Below, piece after piece: positions 52,268 through 61,436 of a stretch of 64,000 bases of DNA. The position numbers and the translations under genes are program-made. The stretch's first letter is position 1, and every line of letters begins with the position of its first letter. The stretch spans positions 90,564 to 154,563 of the forward strand of contig NZ_JAHFVK010000003.1 in NCBI RefSeq assembly GCF_018599195.1, given 5' to 3'. The notes under the pieces were generated by a model, which was given only the letters and a program-made list of their open reading frames with translations, made no database searches and had not been told where the DNA came from. The stretch comes from Croceibacterium selenioxidans (GTDB lineage Bacteria; Pseudomonadota; Alphaproteobacteria; Sphingomonadales; Sphingomonadaceae).

Positions 52268-53800
52268 ATGGCGAAGAAAAAGCCGAACATTCTGGTCATC
52301 TGGGGGGACGACATCGGGATCAGCAACCTCAGTTGCTACACTCGGGGCCTGATGGGCTACCAGACGCCCAACATCGACCGGATCGCCAATGAAGGGATGA
52401 TGTTCACCGACAGCTACGGCGAGCAGAGTTGTACAGCCGGCCGCTCATCCTTCATCACCGGGCAGAGCGTGCTGCGCACGGGCCTGTCAAAGGTCGGGGC
52501 TCCCGCCTCTCCTATCGGCATGAACGAAAAGATCGTGACCATCGCCGCGCTGCTCAAGGAGCAAGGCTATGCCACCGGTCAGTTCGGCAAGAACCACCTT
52601 GGCGATCTCAATCACATGCTGCCGACCAATCACGGCTTCGATGAGTTCTTCGGCAACCTCTACCATCTCAATGCCGAAGAAGAGCCAGAGATGGACAACT
52701 ATCCGAAGGATCCCCGCTTCAAGGCCATGCTGGGGCCGCGCGGCGTGATCCATAGCTGGGCGACCGAGAAGGATGACGCCACCGTGCATGAGCGTTGGGG
52801 CAAGGTCGGCAAGCAAAAGATCGAGGAAACCGGACCGCTTACCAAGAAGCGCATGGAGACCTGCGATGACGAATTCGTCGCCGCAGCCACCGACTTCATC
52901 AAGCGTCAGAATGAGGCGGGGCAGCCATGGTTCGTCTGGCTGAATACCACCCACATGCATATGTTCACGCACACCAAGAAGGAAAGTCTTGGTCAGGCGG
53001 GACGCTGGCAATCGCCGTACCACGATACGATGATCGACCATGACAAGAACGTCGGCGAGATGCTCGACTTGCTCGACGAGCTTGGCCTCGCCGAGGATAC
53101 CTTTGTCATGTACTCGACCGACAACGGGCCGCACCGCAACAGTTGGCCGGATGGTGGCATGACGCCCTTCCGCAGTGAAAAGAACACAAACTGGGAAGGC
53201 GCTTTCCGCATTCCACTACTGATCCGTTGGCCTGGCAAGGTCGAGGCGGGCGCGGTTTCGAACGAGATCGTCCAGCACCACGATTGGCTACCCACCTTCA
53301 TGGAGATGGCGGGCGCTCTCGACGTGGTCGACCAGCTCAAGAAGGGCTACAAGGCCGTCGGGCGGACCTACAAGAACCATATAGATGGGATGAGCTTGCT
53401 GGGCTATATTACCGGCAAGGAGAAGGAAAGTCCGCGTAACTTCTTCTTCTACATCAGTGATGACGGCGACATTCTGGCCATGCGCTATGACAACTGGAAG
53501 ATCGTGTTCATGGAGCAGCGCTGCCAGGGGACGATGCAGGTCTGGGCAGAACCGTTCACCCGATTACGCTTGCCGAAGATATTCAACCTTCGGACGGATC
53601 CTTATGAGTTCGCGGATGTCACCTCGAACACCTACTACGATTGGTTTCTGCACAACGACTACTTCATCTTCGCCGCCCAAGTCGGGGCCGCGAAGTTTGC
53701 AGAAACCTTCAAGGACTTCCCGCCGATCCAGCGACCCAACAGCTTCACGATCGACGACGCGGTGGCGAAGATGGCGGACGCGGGTGCCGGCGCAAGTTAA
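52268..53800 (+). CDS. Sulfatase (second of a tandem pair)
   Basis: 510 residues. KPNILVIWGDDIGISN at the start, CTAGR with Cys55, then GQFGKNHLGD and VMYSTDNGPHRNSWPDGGMT make the sulfatase core; the Cys falls at the same residue number as in its neighbour. Blocks such as HGFDEFFGNLYHLNAEEEPE are identical in both, so the pair arose by duplication. Again no signal peptide. Divergent parts lie in the insertion near 155-185 and the C-terminal third, so substrate preference may differ. A terminator follows. Confidence 0.9.
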   Translation: MAKKKPNILVIWGDDIGISNLSCYTRGLMGYQTPNIDRIANEGMMFTDSYGEQSCTAGRSSFITGQSVLRTGLSKVGAPASPIGMNEKIVTIAALLKEQGYATGQFGKNHLGDLNHMLPTNHGFDEFFGNLYHLNAEEEPEMDNYPKDPRFKAMLGPRGVIHSWATEKDDATVHERWGKVGKQKIEETGPLTKKRMETCDDEFVAAATDFIKRQNEAGQPWFVWLNTTHMHMFTHTKKESLGQAGRWQSPYHDTMIDHDKNVGEMLDLLDELGLAEDTFVMYSTDNGPHRNSWPDGGMTPFRSEKNTNWEGAFRIPLLIRWPGKVEAGAVSNEIVQHHDWLPTFMEMAGALDVVDQLKKGYKAVGRTYKNHIDGMSLLGYITGKEKESPRNFFFYISDDGDILAMRYDNWKIVFMEQRCQGTMQVWAEPFTRLRLPKIFNLRTDPYEFADVTSNTYYDWFLHNDYFIFAAQVGAAKFAETFKDFPPIQRPNSFTIDDAVAKMADAGAGAS

Positions 53801-53818
53801 CGCTGGTACAAAGAATAA

Positions 53819-53856
53819 CGCCCGCGATCGATGATCGCGGGCGCTTCCTTTTTTGG
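53819..53856 (+). terminator. Rho-independent terminator after the sulfatase pair
   Basis: CGCCCGCGATC (53819-53829) pairs with GATCGCGGGCG (53833-53843) with a three-base loop, followed by CTTCCTTTTTT. It also lies just past the end of gcrA on the other strand. Confidence 0.92.
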
Positions 53857-53868
53857 CTTGAGCCGAGG

Positions 53869-54540
53869 TTAGCGAACCCGCGGGCCGCCGAAGGGGAGCG
53901 GCGGAGGGGGCCGGCGAGCGCCACGCGGCAGCTGGGCCTGATAGGCTCGGCCGCAGTGCTGGACGCAATAAGGGAACCCGGGGTTCACCTTCTCACCGCA
54001 GAAATGGAAGTCGGGCTCGCCCGGATGGCCCATGGGCCAGCGGCAGACCCTGTCGTTGAGATCGAGCAGGCTGGTCTTGTCGGCGATTTCCGGGCTCGGC
54101 CGGGCCGGGACGAGTCGGCGCGGCGGGGCCGGCGGAATCGGGGCCTGCTGATCGCCCGGACCCTGACGCAGGAATCCGCCAGGACCGACCGAGACGACGC
54201 GGGGCCGATCCGGATCGCGGTTGGGCAGCGGCTGGCTGGCGACAGGCGCGGCGGTGACGGGCTCGTCGTCCTCGACCTCGAACTCCGGCTCAGGCGCGGG
54301 GGGTTTGGGCTTTGGCTTTGGAGCGGGAGCGGCAGCCTTCGGCTCTTCCTTCGGCTTCGCCGCCGCCTTAGGCTCGTTGGCCTTCACCGGCGAGGGGCGC
54401 GACTTGAGGCCAAGGCGGTGCGCCTTGCCGATCACCGCGTTGCGCGACACGCCACCAAGTTCATCGGCAATCTGGCTAGCGGTGGCGCCGCCTTCCCACA
54501 TCTTGGTTAGCGTCGCGATACGTTCGTCGGTCCAGCTCAT
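53869..54540 (-). CDS. gcrA: Cell-cycle regulator GcrA
   Basis: 223 residues from ATG 54540. The N-terminus MSWTDERIATLTKMWEGGAT, then SQIADELGGVSRNAVIGKAH followed by RLGLKSR, is the GcrA DNA-binding domain. A long Pro/Ala/Lys linker follows, then the C-terminal RNA-polymerase-binding part with LLDLNDRVCRWPMGHPGEPD and FHFCGEKVNPGFPYCVQHCG, whose Cys/His residues are conserved. GcrA works with methylated DNA and sigma70 to drive cell-cycle genes in alphaproteobacteria. The gene diverges from the ABC-2 permease gene. Confidence 0.95.
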   Translation of the reverse strand: MSWTDERIATLTKMWEGGATASQIADELGGVSRNAVIGKAHRLGLKSRPSPVKANEPKAAAKPKEEPKAAAPAPKPKPKPPAPEPEFEVEDDEPVTAAPVASQPLPNRDPDRPRVVSVGPGGFLRQGPGDQQAPIPPAPPRRLVPARPSPEIADKTSLLDLNDRVCRWPMGHPGEPDFHFCGEKVNPGFPYCVQHCGRAYQAQLPRGARRPPPPLPFGGPRVR

Positions 54541-54619
54541 CAGAAATCCATCTACAAATCCGGGCGGGCGGGACCGCACAAACCTTGCCAGCACCGGGCC
54601 GGGCCGATAGGCGCGGACC

Positions 54620-55522
54620 ATGGCCGATCAAGCTCCAGCCGCTGCGCCGAATAATCTCGACAAGCAACCTGAATCTGTCGACCCCATCGCGAGTGCCGGG
54701 CGTACGTTTCCGCCCAAGGGGCAGCCACTGATCGCGGGTCTTAACCGGATCGGGCTGTGGAGCCTCTATATGAAGGAGGTGCGGCGGTTTCTCAAGGTCC
54801 AGACGCAAACCGTGTGGGCTCCGGCGATCACTACACTGCTTTTCCTGGTCATCTTCACCGTTGCGATGGGGCGGGGGGATCGCGTTATCCTCGGCGTTTC
54901 CTTCGCCACCTTTGTCGCGCCCGGCCTCGTCATGATGGGCATGATGCAGAATGCCTTCGCGAATTCCAGCTTCTCGCTTCTGGCAGGTAAACTGCAAGGC
55001 ACGATCGTCGACCTGCTGATGCCGCCGCTGACCAACGCAGAGTTGATGATCGGCATCGTCGCCGCCGCGATTACGCGGGCCGTGATGGTCGGGGGCGCGG
55101 TCGTGCTCGCGATGGCGCTGTGGCCTGGCGTGGACCTGATGGCGGCACACCCCTGGGCGATCGTCTGGTTCGGCCTCATGGGCTCGACCATGCTGGCCCT
55201 GATGGGCCTGATGACCAGTCTCTGGGCGGAGAAGTTCGATCACGCTGCCGCCGTCACCAACTTCGTGGTCGCGCCGCTCTCGCTGCTTTCGGGCACGTTC
55301 TACGTAATCGAGAACCTCTCGCCCCTATTTCAGGGCCTGAGTCGCGCGAATCCGTTTTTCTACATGATCTCGGGATTCCGCTTCGGCTTCATCGGAGAGA
55401 GCGACATCGGCAACACCAACCACGCGGTCATCGGCGCCGCGATCGGCGTAGGAGTGCTCAACCTGGTCCTGGGATTCCTGACCTACCGGCTCCTCAAGAG
55501 CGGGTGGAAAATCAAGAGCTGA
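54620..55522 (+). CDS. ABC-2 type transporter permease
   Basis: 300 residues. A soluble N-terminal ~45 residues precede six helices; the ABC-2 signature region (GLMGLMTSLWAEKFDHAAAV followed by TNFVVAPLSLLSGTFYVIEN) is near residues 190-230. This is the drug/capsule/O-antigen exporter permease type. No ATP-binding gene lies beside it in this window, so the partner is unknown. It starts 79 bases from gcrA on the opposite strand. Confidence 0.88.
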   Translation: MADQAPAAAPNNLDKQPESVDPIASAGRTFPPKGQPLIAGLNRIGLWSLYMKEVRRFLKVQTQTVWAPAITTLLFLVIFTVAMGRGDRVILGVSFATFVAPGLVMMGMMQNAFANSSFSLLAGKLQGTIVDLLMPPLTNAELMIGIVAAAITRAVMVGGAVVLAMALWPGVDLMAAHPWAIVWFGLMGSTMLALMGLMTSLWAEKFDHAAAVTNFVVAPLSLLSGTFYVIENLSPLFQGLSRANPFFYMISGFRFGFIGESDIGNTNHAVIGAAIGVGVLNLVLGFLTYRLLKSGWKIKS

Positions 55523-55537
55523 GCGTTCGCGAAGACG

Positions 55538-55918
55538 TCAGTGCGTGAGGCTGCGGCGCAACCGATAGCGTCCAGCCAGAAACGTTTCGAACAGTTGCGG
55601 GACGTTCGGATGGTCGACAGGTCCCCCGGCGCTGTCTTCCAACAGGTTCTGCTGGCTGACATAGGCGACGTAGGAAGAATCGTCGCTTTCGGCGAGGAGG
55701 TGATAGAACGGCTGATCCCGGCGGGGGCGCATGTCCTGGGGAATCGCCTCATACCATTCTTCGGTGTGAGCGAAGACCGGATCAATGTCGAAAACGACGC
55801 CGCGGAAGTCGAAAAGCTTGTGTCGCACCACGTCACCGATCGCGAAACGCGCTTCGACCCGCTGTGAAGCTTCGATCAGCCTGCCTGCCCGGGGCGAATA
55901 GAATTGAGCTCGTTCCAT
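55538..55918 (-). CDS. hspQ: Heat shock protein HspQ
   Basis: 126 residues from ATG 55918. The core ARFAIGDVVRHKLFDFRGVV then FDIDPVFAHTEEWYEAIPQD and YHLLAESDDSSYVAYVSQQN is the HspQ/YccV (DUF525-type hemimethylated DNA-binding) pattern. It is somewhat longer than the ~105 residues in E. coli because of an N-terminal segment. HspQ is a cytoplasmic adaptor that affects Lon and DnaA levels. A longer upstream frame merely translates the antisense of tRNA-Ser and is rejected. Confidence 0.9.
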   Translation of the reverse strand: MERAQFYSPRAGRLIEASQRVEARFAIGDVVRHKLFDFRGVVFDIDPVFAHTEEWYEAIPQDMRPRRDQPFYHLLAESDDSSYVAYVSQQNLLEDSAGGPVDHPNVPQLFETFLAGRYRLRRSLTH

Positions 55919-56085
55919 TATCCTAGGATATAGGATACCTCTGGATGGCAGCAAGGTTCCGGACGCCGGAATCCCCAGCCCAATCTCGTTCTGCGAAGTC
56001 TGGGGCTTGGCAAGCCAGAGACGTTCCGCTAACCGCCGCGCTCCTGACCGACCGGGGGCCCGTTTTGGGCTCCTGAGCCCTTCTC

Positions 56086-56177
<92 letters not shown>

Positions 56178-56178
56178 C

Positions 56179-56207
56179 AGTCCTTGTTAAGCAAGGACTT
56201 TCATTTT
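56179..56207 (+). terminator. Terminator after tRNA-Ser
   Basis: AGTCCTTG (56179-56186) pairs with CAAGGACT (56192-56199) around TTAAG and is followed by TTCATTTT. It begins four bases after the tRNA's CCA. Confidence 0.8.
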
Positions 56208-56601
56208 CCCCACAGCCATTTTTTGATGGTCTTTTCGACTGTTTCGCCAACTTACGGCGCGGCCCGGAATGTCGGAAATTTCGCCGTTCGGCTGTTTGGC
56301 GAGAATGGGCTGATTTTCTGCCGAGATTTCCGCGGGTTATTTTTTCGGACCGCAACTCGGTTTCGAATCCTATTGGGTCCATCGGACGCCTCCGGAAATT
56401 GCGCGGGGGCAGAAATAACGTCCTGTGCAAAGTTAACCTTTCGGGGATGCGCAGTCGAAGTGTTAGAAGGCCAGTTATGATGCAGTCGGCAATTAAACGC
56501 CGACATTCTCGCAACAGTCCCGCCTAAGCCACCTAGCAAGGTGAGCCACGAAAAAGAGAAGAACCCAATATCGGATAATTATGAATTAACAGGAGGTTGG
56601 G
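56208..56601. other. Upstream region of a TonB receptor gene
   Basis: About 390 bases without a convincing gene. It is more A/T-rich than average, particularly 56320-56360 and 56530-56595. Open frames here (plus and minus) lack start signals and protein-like composition. It probably carries the receptor promoter; AGGAGG at about 56592 serves the receptor ATG. Confidence 0.5.
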
Positions 56602-59019
56602 ATGAGAACATTCGATCGCTCGGCGTCACGAGACGTCCTCCCTGCCGCAGGCATGACTGCCCTGTTTTTAGCGTTATCCGCCGTCCCAGCGGCCGCCCAG
56701 GACGAGTCCCAGCCAAGCGCAGCACCTGCGGAGGCCACCCCTGAACAGGAAGGGGAAATCGTTGTTACGGCCCAGTTTCGCGAACAGCGCCTGCAGGATA
56801 CGCCGATAGCCATTACGGCGGTTAACGCCGAAATGCTTCAGGCCCGCAGCCAAACCAATATCGCCGAAGTCGCCGCTCAGGCTCCCAACGTCACCCTGAA
56901 ACCGCAGGGTCCCGCCTTTGGTCCTTCGCTCGCGGCCTCGATCCGCGGTGTCGGCCAATACGATTTCAACCCGGCTCTCGAGCCCGGCGTCGGCTTGTAC
57001 GTCGACGACGTCTATTACGCGACTCTCACAGGGGCGATCTTCGACCTGCTCGATCTCGAGCGGGTCGAAATCCTTCGCGGACCGCAGGGCACGCTTGCCG
57101 GAAAGAACTCGATCGGCGGTGCGGTAAAGCTCTTTTCCAAAAGACCGACCGGCGACGGAAGCGGCTACGTCTATGGCGCTTATGGCAGCCGTAATCGGAT
57201 CGACCTTCGTGCCGGCGCCGACTTTAAGCTCACCGACGACCTGTTCATGCGTGTTGCTGGCGTGGCGCGAAAGCAGGGGGGCTACGTCGACCGGCTCGAC
57301 TTTGGCTGCGTCAATCCTCCCGGATCGGCCCTCAATCCCGCTGTTGGCGGCGTCGCCTCCCTTACGGGCGGCGATTGCCGGATCACGCGCGACGGGGACG
57401 TCAACTACCAGGCCGGACGCGTGCAGCTGCGTTATACGCCCTCTGACCGCATCGATATCAATATCATTGCCGATTACACAAACGACGATCGAAACGCCGC
57501 TGCCAGTGTTTTGTTGTTGGCCGATAACACCGCCAACCCCAACATTCGCGGGAATGCCACGGCCGTCCCTTACGATAGTCGGTTTATCTGCGGCCAGTAT
57601 TGCAATTACGCGAGCTACTTCTCGCCGGCCGGCTCTTGGCAAACCCCTCCGGTAGCGGGTTACCCGCTCATCGAGACACGAGGGGACGGTCGGTCGAAGT
57701 TCGACGGCTGGGGCGTCTCGGGCCAGATTGACTTCGATATCAACGACAATCTGCAGCTGCAGTCGATCACGGCGTATCGCCAATACGACCTCGACTTCAC
57801 CAATGACGATGACAACTCGCCGCTGGCGATCTCCAACGGTTTCGGCAACCTCGATTACTGGGGCTTCACCCAGGAGCTCCGGCTCAACGGCTCGATGCTC
57901 GACGACGCCCTCAACTGGACGCTGGGCGCCTTCTACCTGGACCAGCGTTCCACTTATGCGACGTTCCAGGACATCCGCTACGCCCCAATCCCGCTCCAAT
58001 TCCAGGGTGACGATCCGGTCAACGCCAGCACCAAGGCCGCGTTCGCGGCGCTTTCGTGGGAGATCATCGACGCGCTCACCCTGAATCTCGGCGCGCGCTA
58101 CACTGACGAGCACAAGGACTACACCTTCTCCCGCCGCAATCGGGACGGCTCGCTCAACCCGTTCCTCGGCGCGCTTGACGGGGTCACAGGTGTTTACGAC
58201 GGCAGCAAGTTCGACTGGCGCGTCAACCTGCAGTATCGCCTGAGTGACGAGGTGATGACCTACGCGCAGGTCTCCACGGGCTTTAAAGGCGGCGGCATTG
58301 GCCCGCGGCCGTTCAACCCGGCACAGGTTCAGCCGTTCGGTCCTGAAACCCTGACTGCCTACGAAGTGGGCATAAAGACCGACCTCTTCGATCGCGTCGT
58401 GCGGTTGAACGCGGCGGCGTTCTTCTCCGACTACACCGACATCCAGCTCACCTTGCTTGCCTGTCCGCAGTTCGGTGGGCCTGGGCCCTGTGCCCTGCCG
58501 CAGAACGCTGGCGACGCGCACATAAAAGGCCTGGAACTGGAGACGACCATTGACCCGGGCAATGGACTGCTCGTTGACGGTTCACTCAGCTATCTCGACT
58601 TTGACTACACCTCGATCAATCCGCAGGCAGGCGGACCGAGTGCGCCGGGCGGCGTGCAGGAAGGGATGATTGCTCCCTACACACCGAAGTGGAAATGGGC
58701 GTTTGGTGTCCAGTATGAAGTCGATCTTGGGACCACCGGTTCGATCACACCGCGTGTCGATGCCTCCTACCAGTCGGACATCTTTTCAAACGCCGTGAAT
58801 GGCCCGAACAATCATATCGATGGCTACACCCTGGCCAATGCTCGCCTGACCTGGAGAAACCCTGACGAGGATCTCGAAGTCTCGCTGGAAGTGACCAACC
58901 TGTTCGACAAATACTACCTGTTGACGAGTTTTGACCTCACGGGCGCCGGTGCCGGGCTTGTGTCCGGTCAGCCGGGACGGCCGCGCGAATGGGCCGTCAG
59001 CGTCAAGAAGACTTTCTGA
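56602..59019 (+). CDS. TonB-dependent outer-membrane receptor
   Basis: 805 residues. Signal peptide about 1-32 (ending AVPAAAQ), TonB box in EGEIVVTAQFREQ, plug with LQDTPIAITAVNAEMLQARS and VEILRGPQGTLAGKNSIGGA followed by VKLFSKRP, then a barrel with the final strand REWAVSVKKTF. AGGAGG precedes the ATG by six bases. The TAQFRxQxLQDTPIA type is the large sphingomonad group tied to iron or aromatic-compound uptake. Nothing beside it fixes a substrate. The histidine kinase gene follows after about 290 bases that appear non-coding. Confidence 0.93.
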   Translation: MRTFDRSASRDVLPAAGMTALFLALSAVPAAAQDESQPSAAPAEATPEQEGEIVVTAQFREQRLQDTPIAITAVNAEMLQARSQTNIAEVAAQAPNVTLKPQGPAFGPSLAASIRGVGQYDFNPALEPGVGLYVDDVYYATLTGAIFDLLDLERVEILRGPQGTLAGKNSIGGAVKLFSKRPTGDGSGYVYGAYGSRNRIDLRAGADFKLTDDLFMRVAGVARKQGGYVDRLDFGCVNPPGSALNPAVGGVASLTGGDCRITRDGDVNYQAGRVQLRYTPSDRIDINIIADYTNDDRNAAASVLLLADNTANPNIRGNATAVPYDSRFICGQYCNYASYFSPAGSWQTPPVAGYPLIETRGDGRSKFDGWGVSGQIDFDINDNLQLQSITAYRQYDLDFTNDDDNSPLAISNGFGNLDYWGFTQELRLNGSMLDDALNWTLGAFYLDQRSTYATFQDIRYAPIPLQFQGDDPVNASTKAAFAALSWEIIDALTLNLGARYTDEHKDYTFSRRNRDGSLNPFLGALDGVTGVYDGSKFDWRVNLQYRLSDEVMTYAQVSTGFKGGGIGPRPFNPAQVQPFGPETLTAYEVGIKTDLFDRVVRLNAAAFFSDYTDIQLTLLACPQFGGPGPCALPQNAGDAHIKGLELETTIDPGNGLLVDGSLSYLDFDYTSINPQAGGPSAPGGVQEGMIAPYTPKWKWAFGVQYEVDLGTTGSITPRVDASYQSDIFSNAVNGPNNHIDGYTLANARLTWRNPDEDLEVSLEVTNLFDKYYLLTSFDLTGAGAGLVSGQPGRPREWAVSVKKTF

Positions 59020-59312
59020 TAGGCCGCTATCGACGGCGTCGCGTTCGCGAAGACATATGCGTCGTTCAGCGCGGCGAGCGTTCGACTTGTGAATTTCTAT
59101 GCACGACGGGATTTCGGATGGAGCACGCTGGGCCTGTTCGCCGGATGGGGGCTACGGGGTAAGGCGGCGATAGGAGCTAGCCTCTACATGGGTGGCCAAT
59201 GGTTGCAGCCTGGCCTTACTTACAACGCCACCAATTATCGCCTCGATTAGTCGACAATCTGCGAATGACCCATGGTCTGGAACATTGCTTTGGGCCCCGC
59301 AGTTAGCGCACC

Positions 59313-61247
59313 ATGGTATCCCCGCCAGCAAAACTCCGGGCAGCACTGCCAACCGTGTTTCTCCCGACGCTGGGTGCAATCGCACTTCTGGCACTAATCG
59401 TCGGAACGGTCCTTCATTACTCCACCAGCCGGTCAGATGAGCTGGCGGTTGAGCGACAGAATCGGCTTATCGCGCTTGGCATGCAGCAAGCCATTGCGAA
59501 AGTTGCCAATGATCAGGAAGCCTCGACCCGCTGGGACGATGCGGTTCAGCATCTGAACCAGCGGCCGCTCGATTACCGGTGGATCGACAACAATCTCGGG
59601 ATCTGGTTCAACTCTTACTATGGGCACGACGAAGTCTACCTGCTCGACCCTGCTGACCAGCCGATCTACGCGATGCAAGGAGGCGTTCGAGCTAATCCCG
59701 AGACATTTCGGCGGGTAGCGGCGCAGGCTGTCCCCTTGGCGGAAGAACTCCGCCGCACTCTTCGATCTCCCTCCCGCCCACGCACTGCCGGAGAAGGCGC
59801 AACGCCCGGAGCGTGGGACATGGCGGTCGTAGCAGGCCGACCCGCCATCCTGAGTGTCAAACCGATCGTCCCAGAGACGGGCGAGGGCACCCTCCAGCCG
59901 GGTACGGAATACCTGCACGTCAGCGCGCGTTATCTTGACGGAACGTTGCTCGGACAGCTCTCGCGCGACTTTCTTGCGAAGGATGCAAGGTTCAGCTCGA
60001 GGCCCGAGGGTGAAGCTTCCTTACCGGTTCGCAACCGCGCAAGGCAGACCATCGGCTATATAGTCTGGACCCCATTCCAGCCTGGTGAACAGGTCGAGAA
60101 GCGGATGATTCCGGCGCTGGCCTTGGCGCTGATGTTTGTAGCGGCATTGCTTGCCTGGCTTCTCCACCAGGCCTGGCAGCGGGCACGGGAGGAAAGAGAG
60201 CTTCTCGAACTCACGTTCGAAAATGTCACCCAGGGTATCCTGCTTACTGATTCCAACTTGCGCCTCATGATCTGGAATCAGCGGTTGTGCGATATGTTCG
60301 GCTTTGCACCCCAAGCGCTCAAGGTCGGCACAGAACTGCGCGATCTCGTCCTGATCAACGCCCAACGCGGCGAAGTGGGGGAGGGCGATCCTGCGGAGAT
60401 CCGCGACCATGTCATTGCGTCGATCGCGAGGGGCGATGAGCAACGCGCCGAAATGCTGCGTGAGGATGGCCGCATACTCGAGCTTTTCGGTCGGACAATT
60501 TCGGGTGGACGCTATCTGCTCATTACCCGGGACGTGACCGATGAACGCAAGGCCGCCCGGTTGAAGGAGGAACTGGTTTCGACCGTCAGCCATGAGCTTC
60601 GCACGCCTCTTACGGCGATAGCCGGATCGCTGGGCCTAATGGTCGGATCGCCTGTCGAGCCGTTGCCTGAAAAGGCAGCCCGGTTAGCGCAGATCGCGTT
60701 GCGGAACTGCGAACGGCTGATCGCACTCGTCAACGACCTGCTCGACATGGACAAGCTGGCGTCGGGAACCGCGGAATTCGAATTCAAGGAAGTCGATCTT
60801 CGCGATCTAGTCCGGGACGCCGTCGAGCATAATCAGCCTTATGCGGAGCGCTTCGGTGTAACCTTGAAAGCCGAGCTGCCCGCGAAGCCGTTCACGGCGC
60901 GCGTCGACCCTCTTCGCATCGAACAGGTTCTGGCCAATCTCCTCTCGAATGCCGCCAAGTTTTCGCCGCGCGGCAGCGACGTCCAGGTGATGCTGGAAAC
61001 AGAGGGCGCCAAAGCTCGAATTAGCGTGGTCGATCAGGGGTCGGGCATCGCTCCCGAATTCAGGAACCGGCTCTTTACGCGTTTCGCCCAGCAGGACGCG
61101 ACATCGCAAAGACAGCAGTCCGGCACGGGGCTAGGTCTCGCGATCACCAAGGCAATCGTGGAGAGACACGGTGGGCGGATCTGGCTGGACCCCGAGGTGA
61201 CCGTCGGTTCGACTTTCCATTTGGAACTTCCCGTAACTGGCGCTTAG
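59313..61247 (+). CDS. Membrane sensor histidine kinase (CHASE4-type sensor)
   Basis: 644 residues. Helix 1 about 13-34, a periplasmic CHASE4-like domain (WDDAVQHLNQRPLDYRWIDN, about 70-240), helix 2 about 265-286, a PAS-like segment (LELTFENVTQGILLTDSNLR), then HisKA with VSHELRTPLTAI (phosphorylated His427), and HATPase: N box NLLSNAAKFSP, G1 DQGSGIAPEF, F box LFTRFAQQD, G2 GTGLGLAITKA. Complete and intact. No response-regulator gene lies beside it in the window, so it is an orphan kinase in this view. The signal is unknown. Confidence 0.92.
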   Translation: MVSPPAKLRAALPTVFLPTLGAIALLALIVGTVLHYSTSRSDELAVERQNRLIALGMQQAIAKVANDQEASTRWDDAVQHLNQRPLDYRWIDNNLGIWFNSYYGHDEVYLLDPADQPIYAMQGGVRANPETFRRVAAQAVPLAEELRRTLRSPSRPRTAGEGATPGAWDMAVVAGRPAILSVKPIVPETGEGTLQPGTEYLHVSARYLDGTLLGQLSRDFLAKDARFSSRPEGEASLPVRNRARQTIGYIVWTPFQPGEQVEKRMIPALALALMFVAALLAWLLHQAWQRAREERELLELTFENVTQGILLTDSNLRLMIWNQRLCDMFGFAPQALKVGTELRDLVLINAQRGEVGEGDPAEIRDHVIASIARGDEQRAEMLREDGRILELFGRTISGGRYLLITRDVTDERKAARLKEELVSTVSHELRTPLTAIAGSLGLMVGSPVEPLPEKAARLAQIALRNCERLIALVNDLLDMDKLASGTAEFEFKEVDLRDLVRDAVEHNQPYAERFGVTLKAELPAKPFTARVDPLRIEQVLANLLSNAAKFSPRGSDVQVMLETEGAKARISVVDQGSGIAPEFRNRLFTRFAQQDATSQRQQSGTGLGLAITKAIVERHGGRIWLDPEVTVGSTFHLELPVTGA

Positions 61248-61436
61248 ACCGGCGGTATGGCGGACCCGACCGCAAGGTAGGGAAAGCGGGCATCGCTATC
61301 AGTCAACAGAGGGCCCCGATCTCCCTCCGATAGGGCCAAGAAGTATCTGCTTGGAATTGCGAAGTGATCCGTCTTGCGTCACGGGCTAGGTTACAAGCGG
61401 ATGCGCCAGGTCATGCTTCCGATGGAGAAAGTCGCC

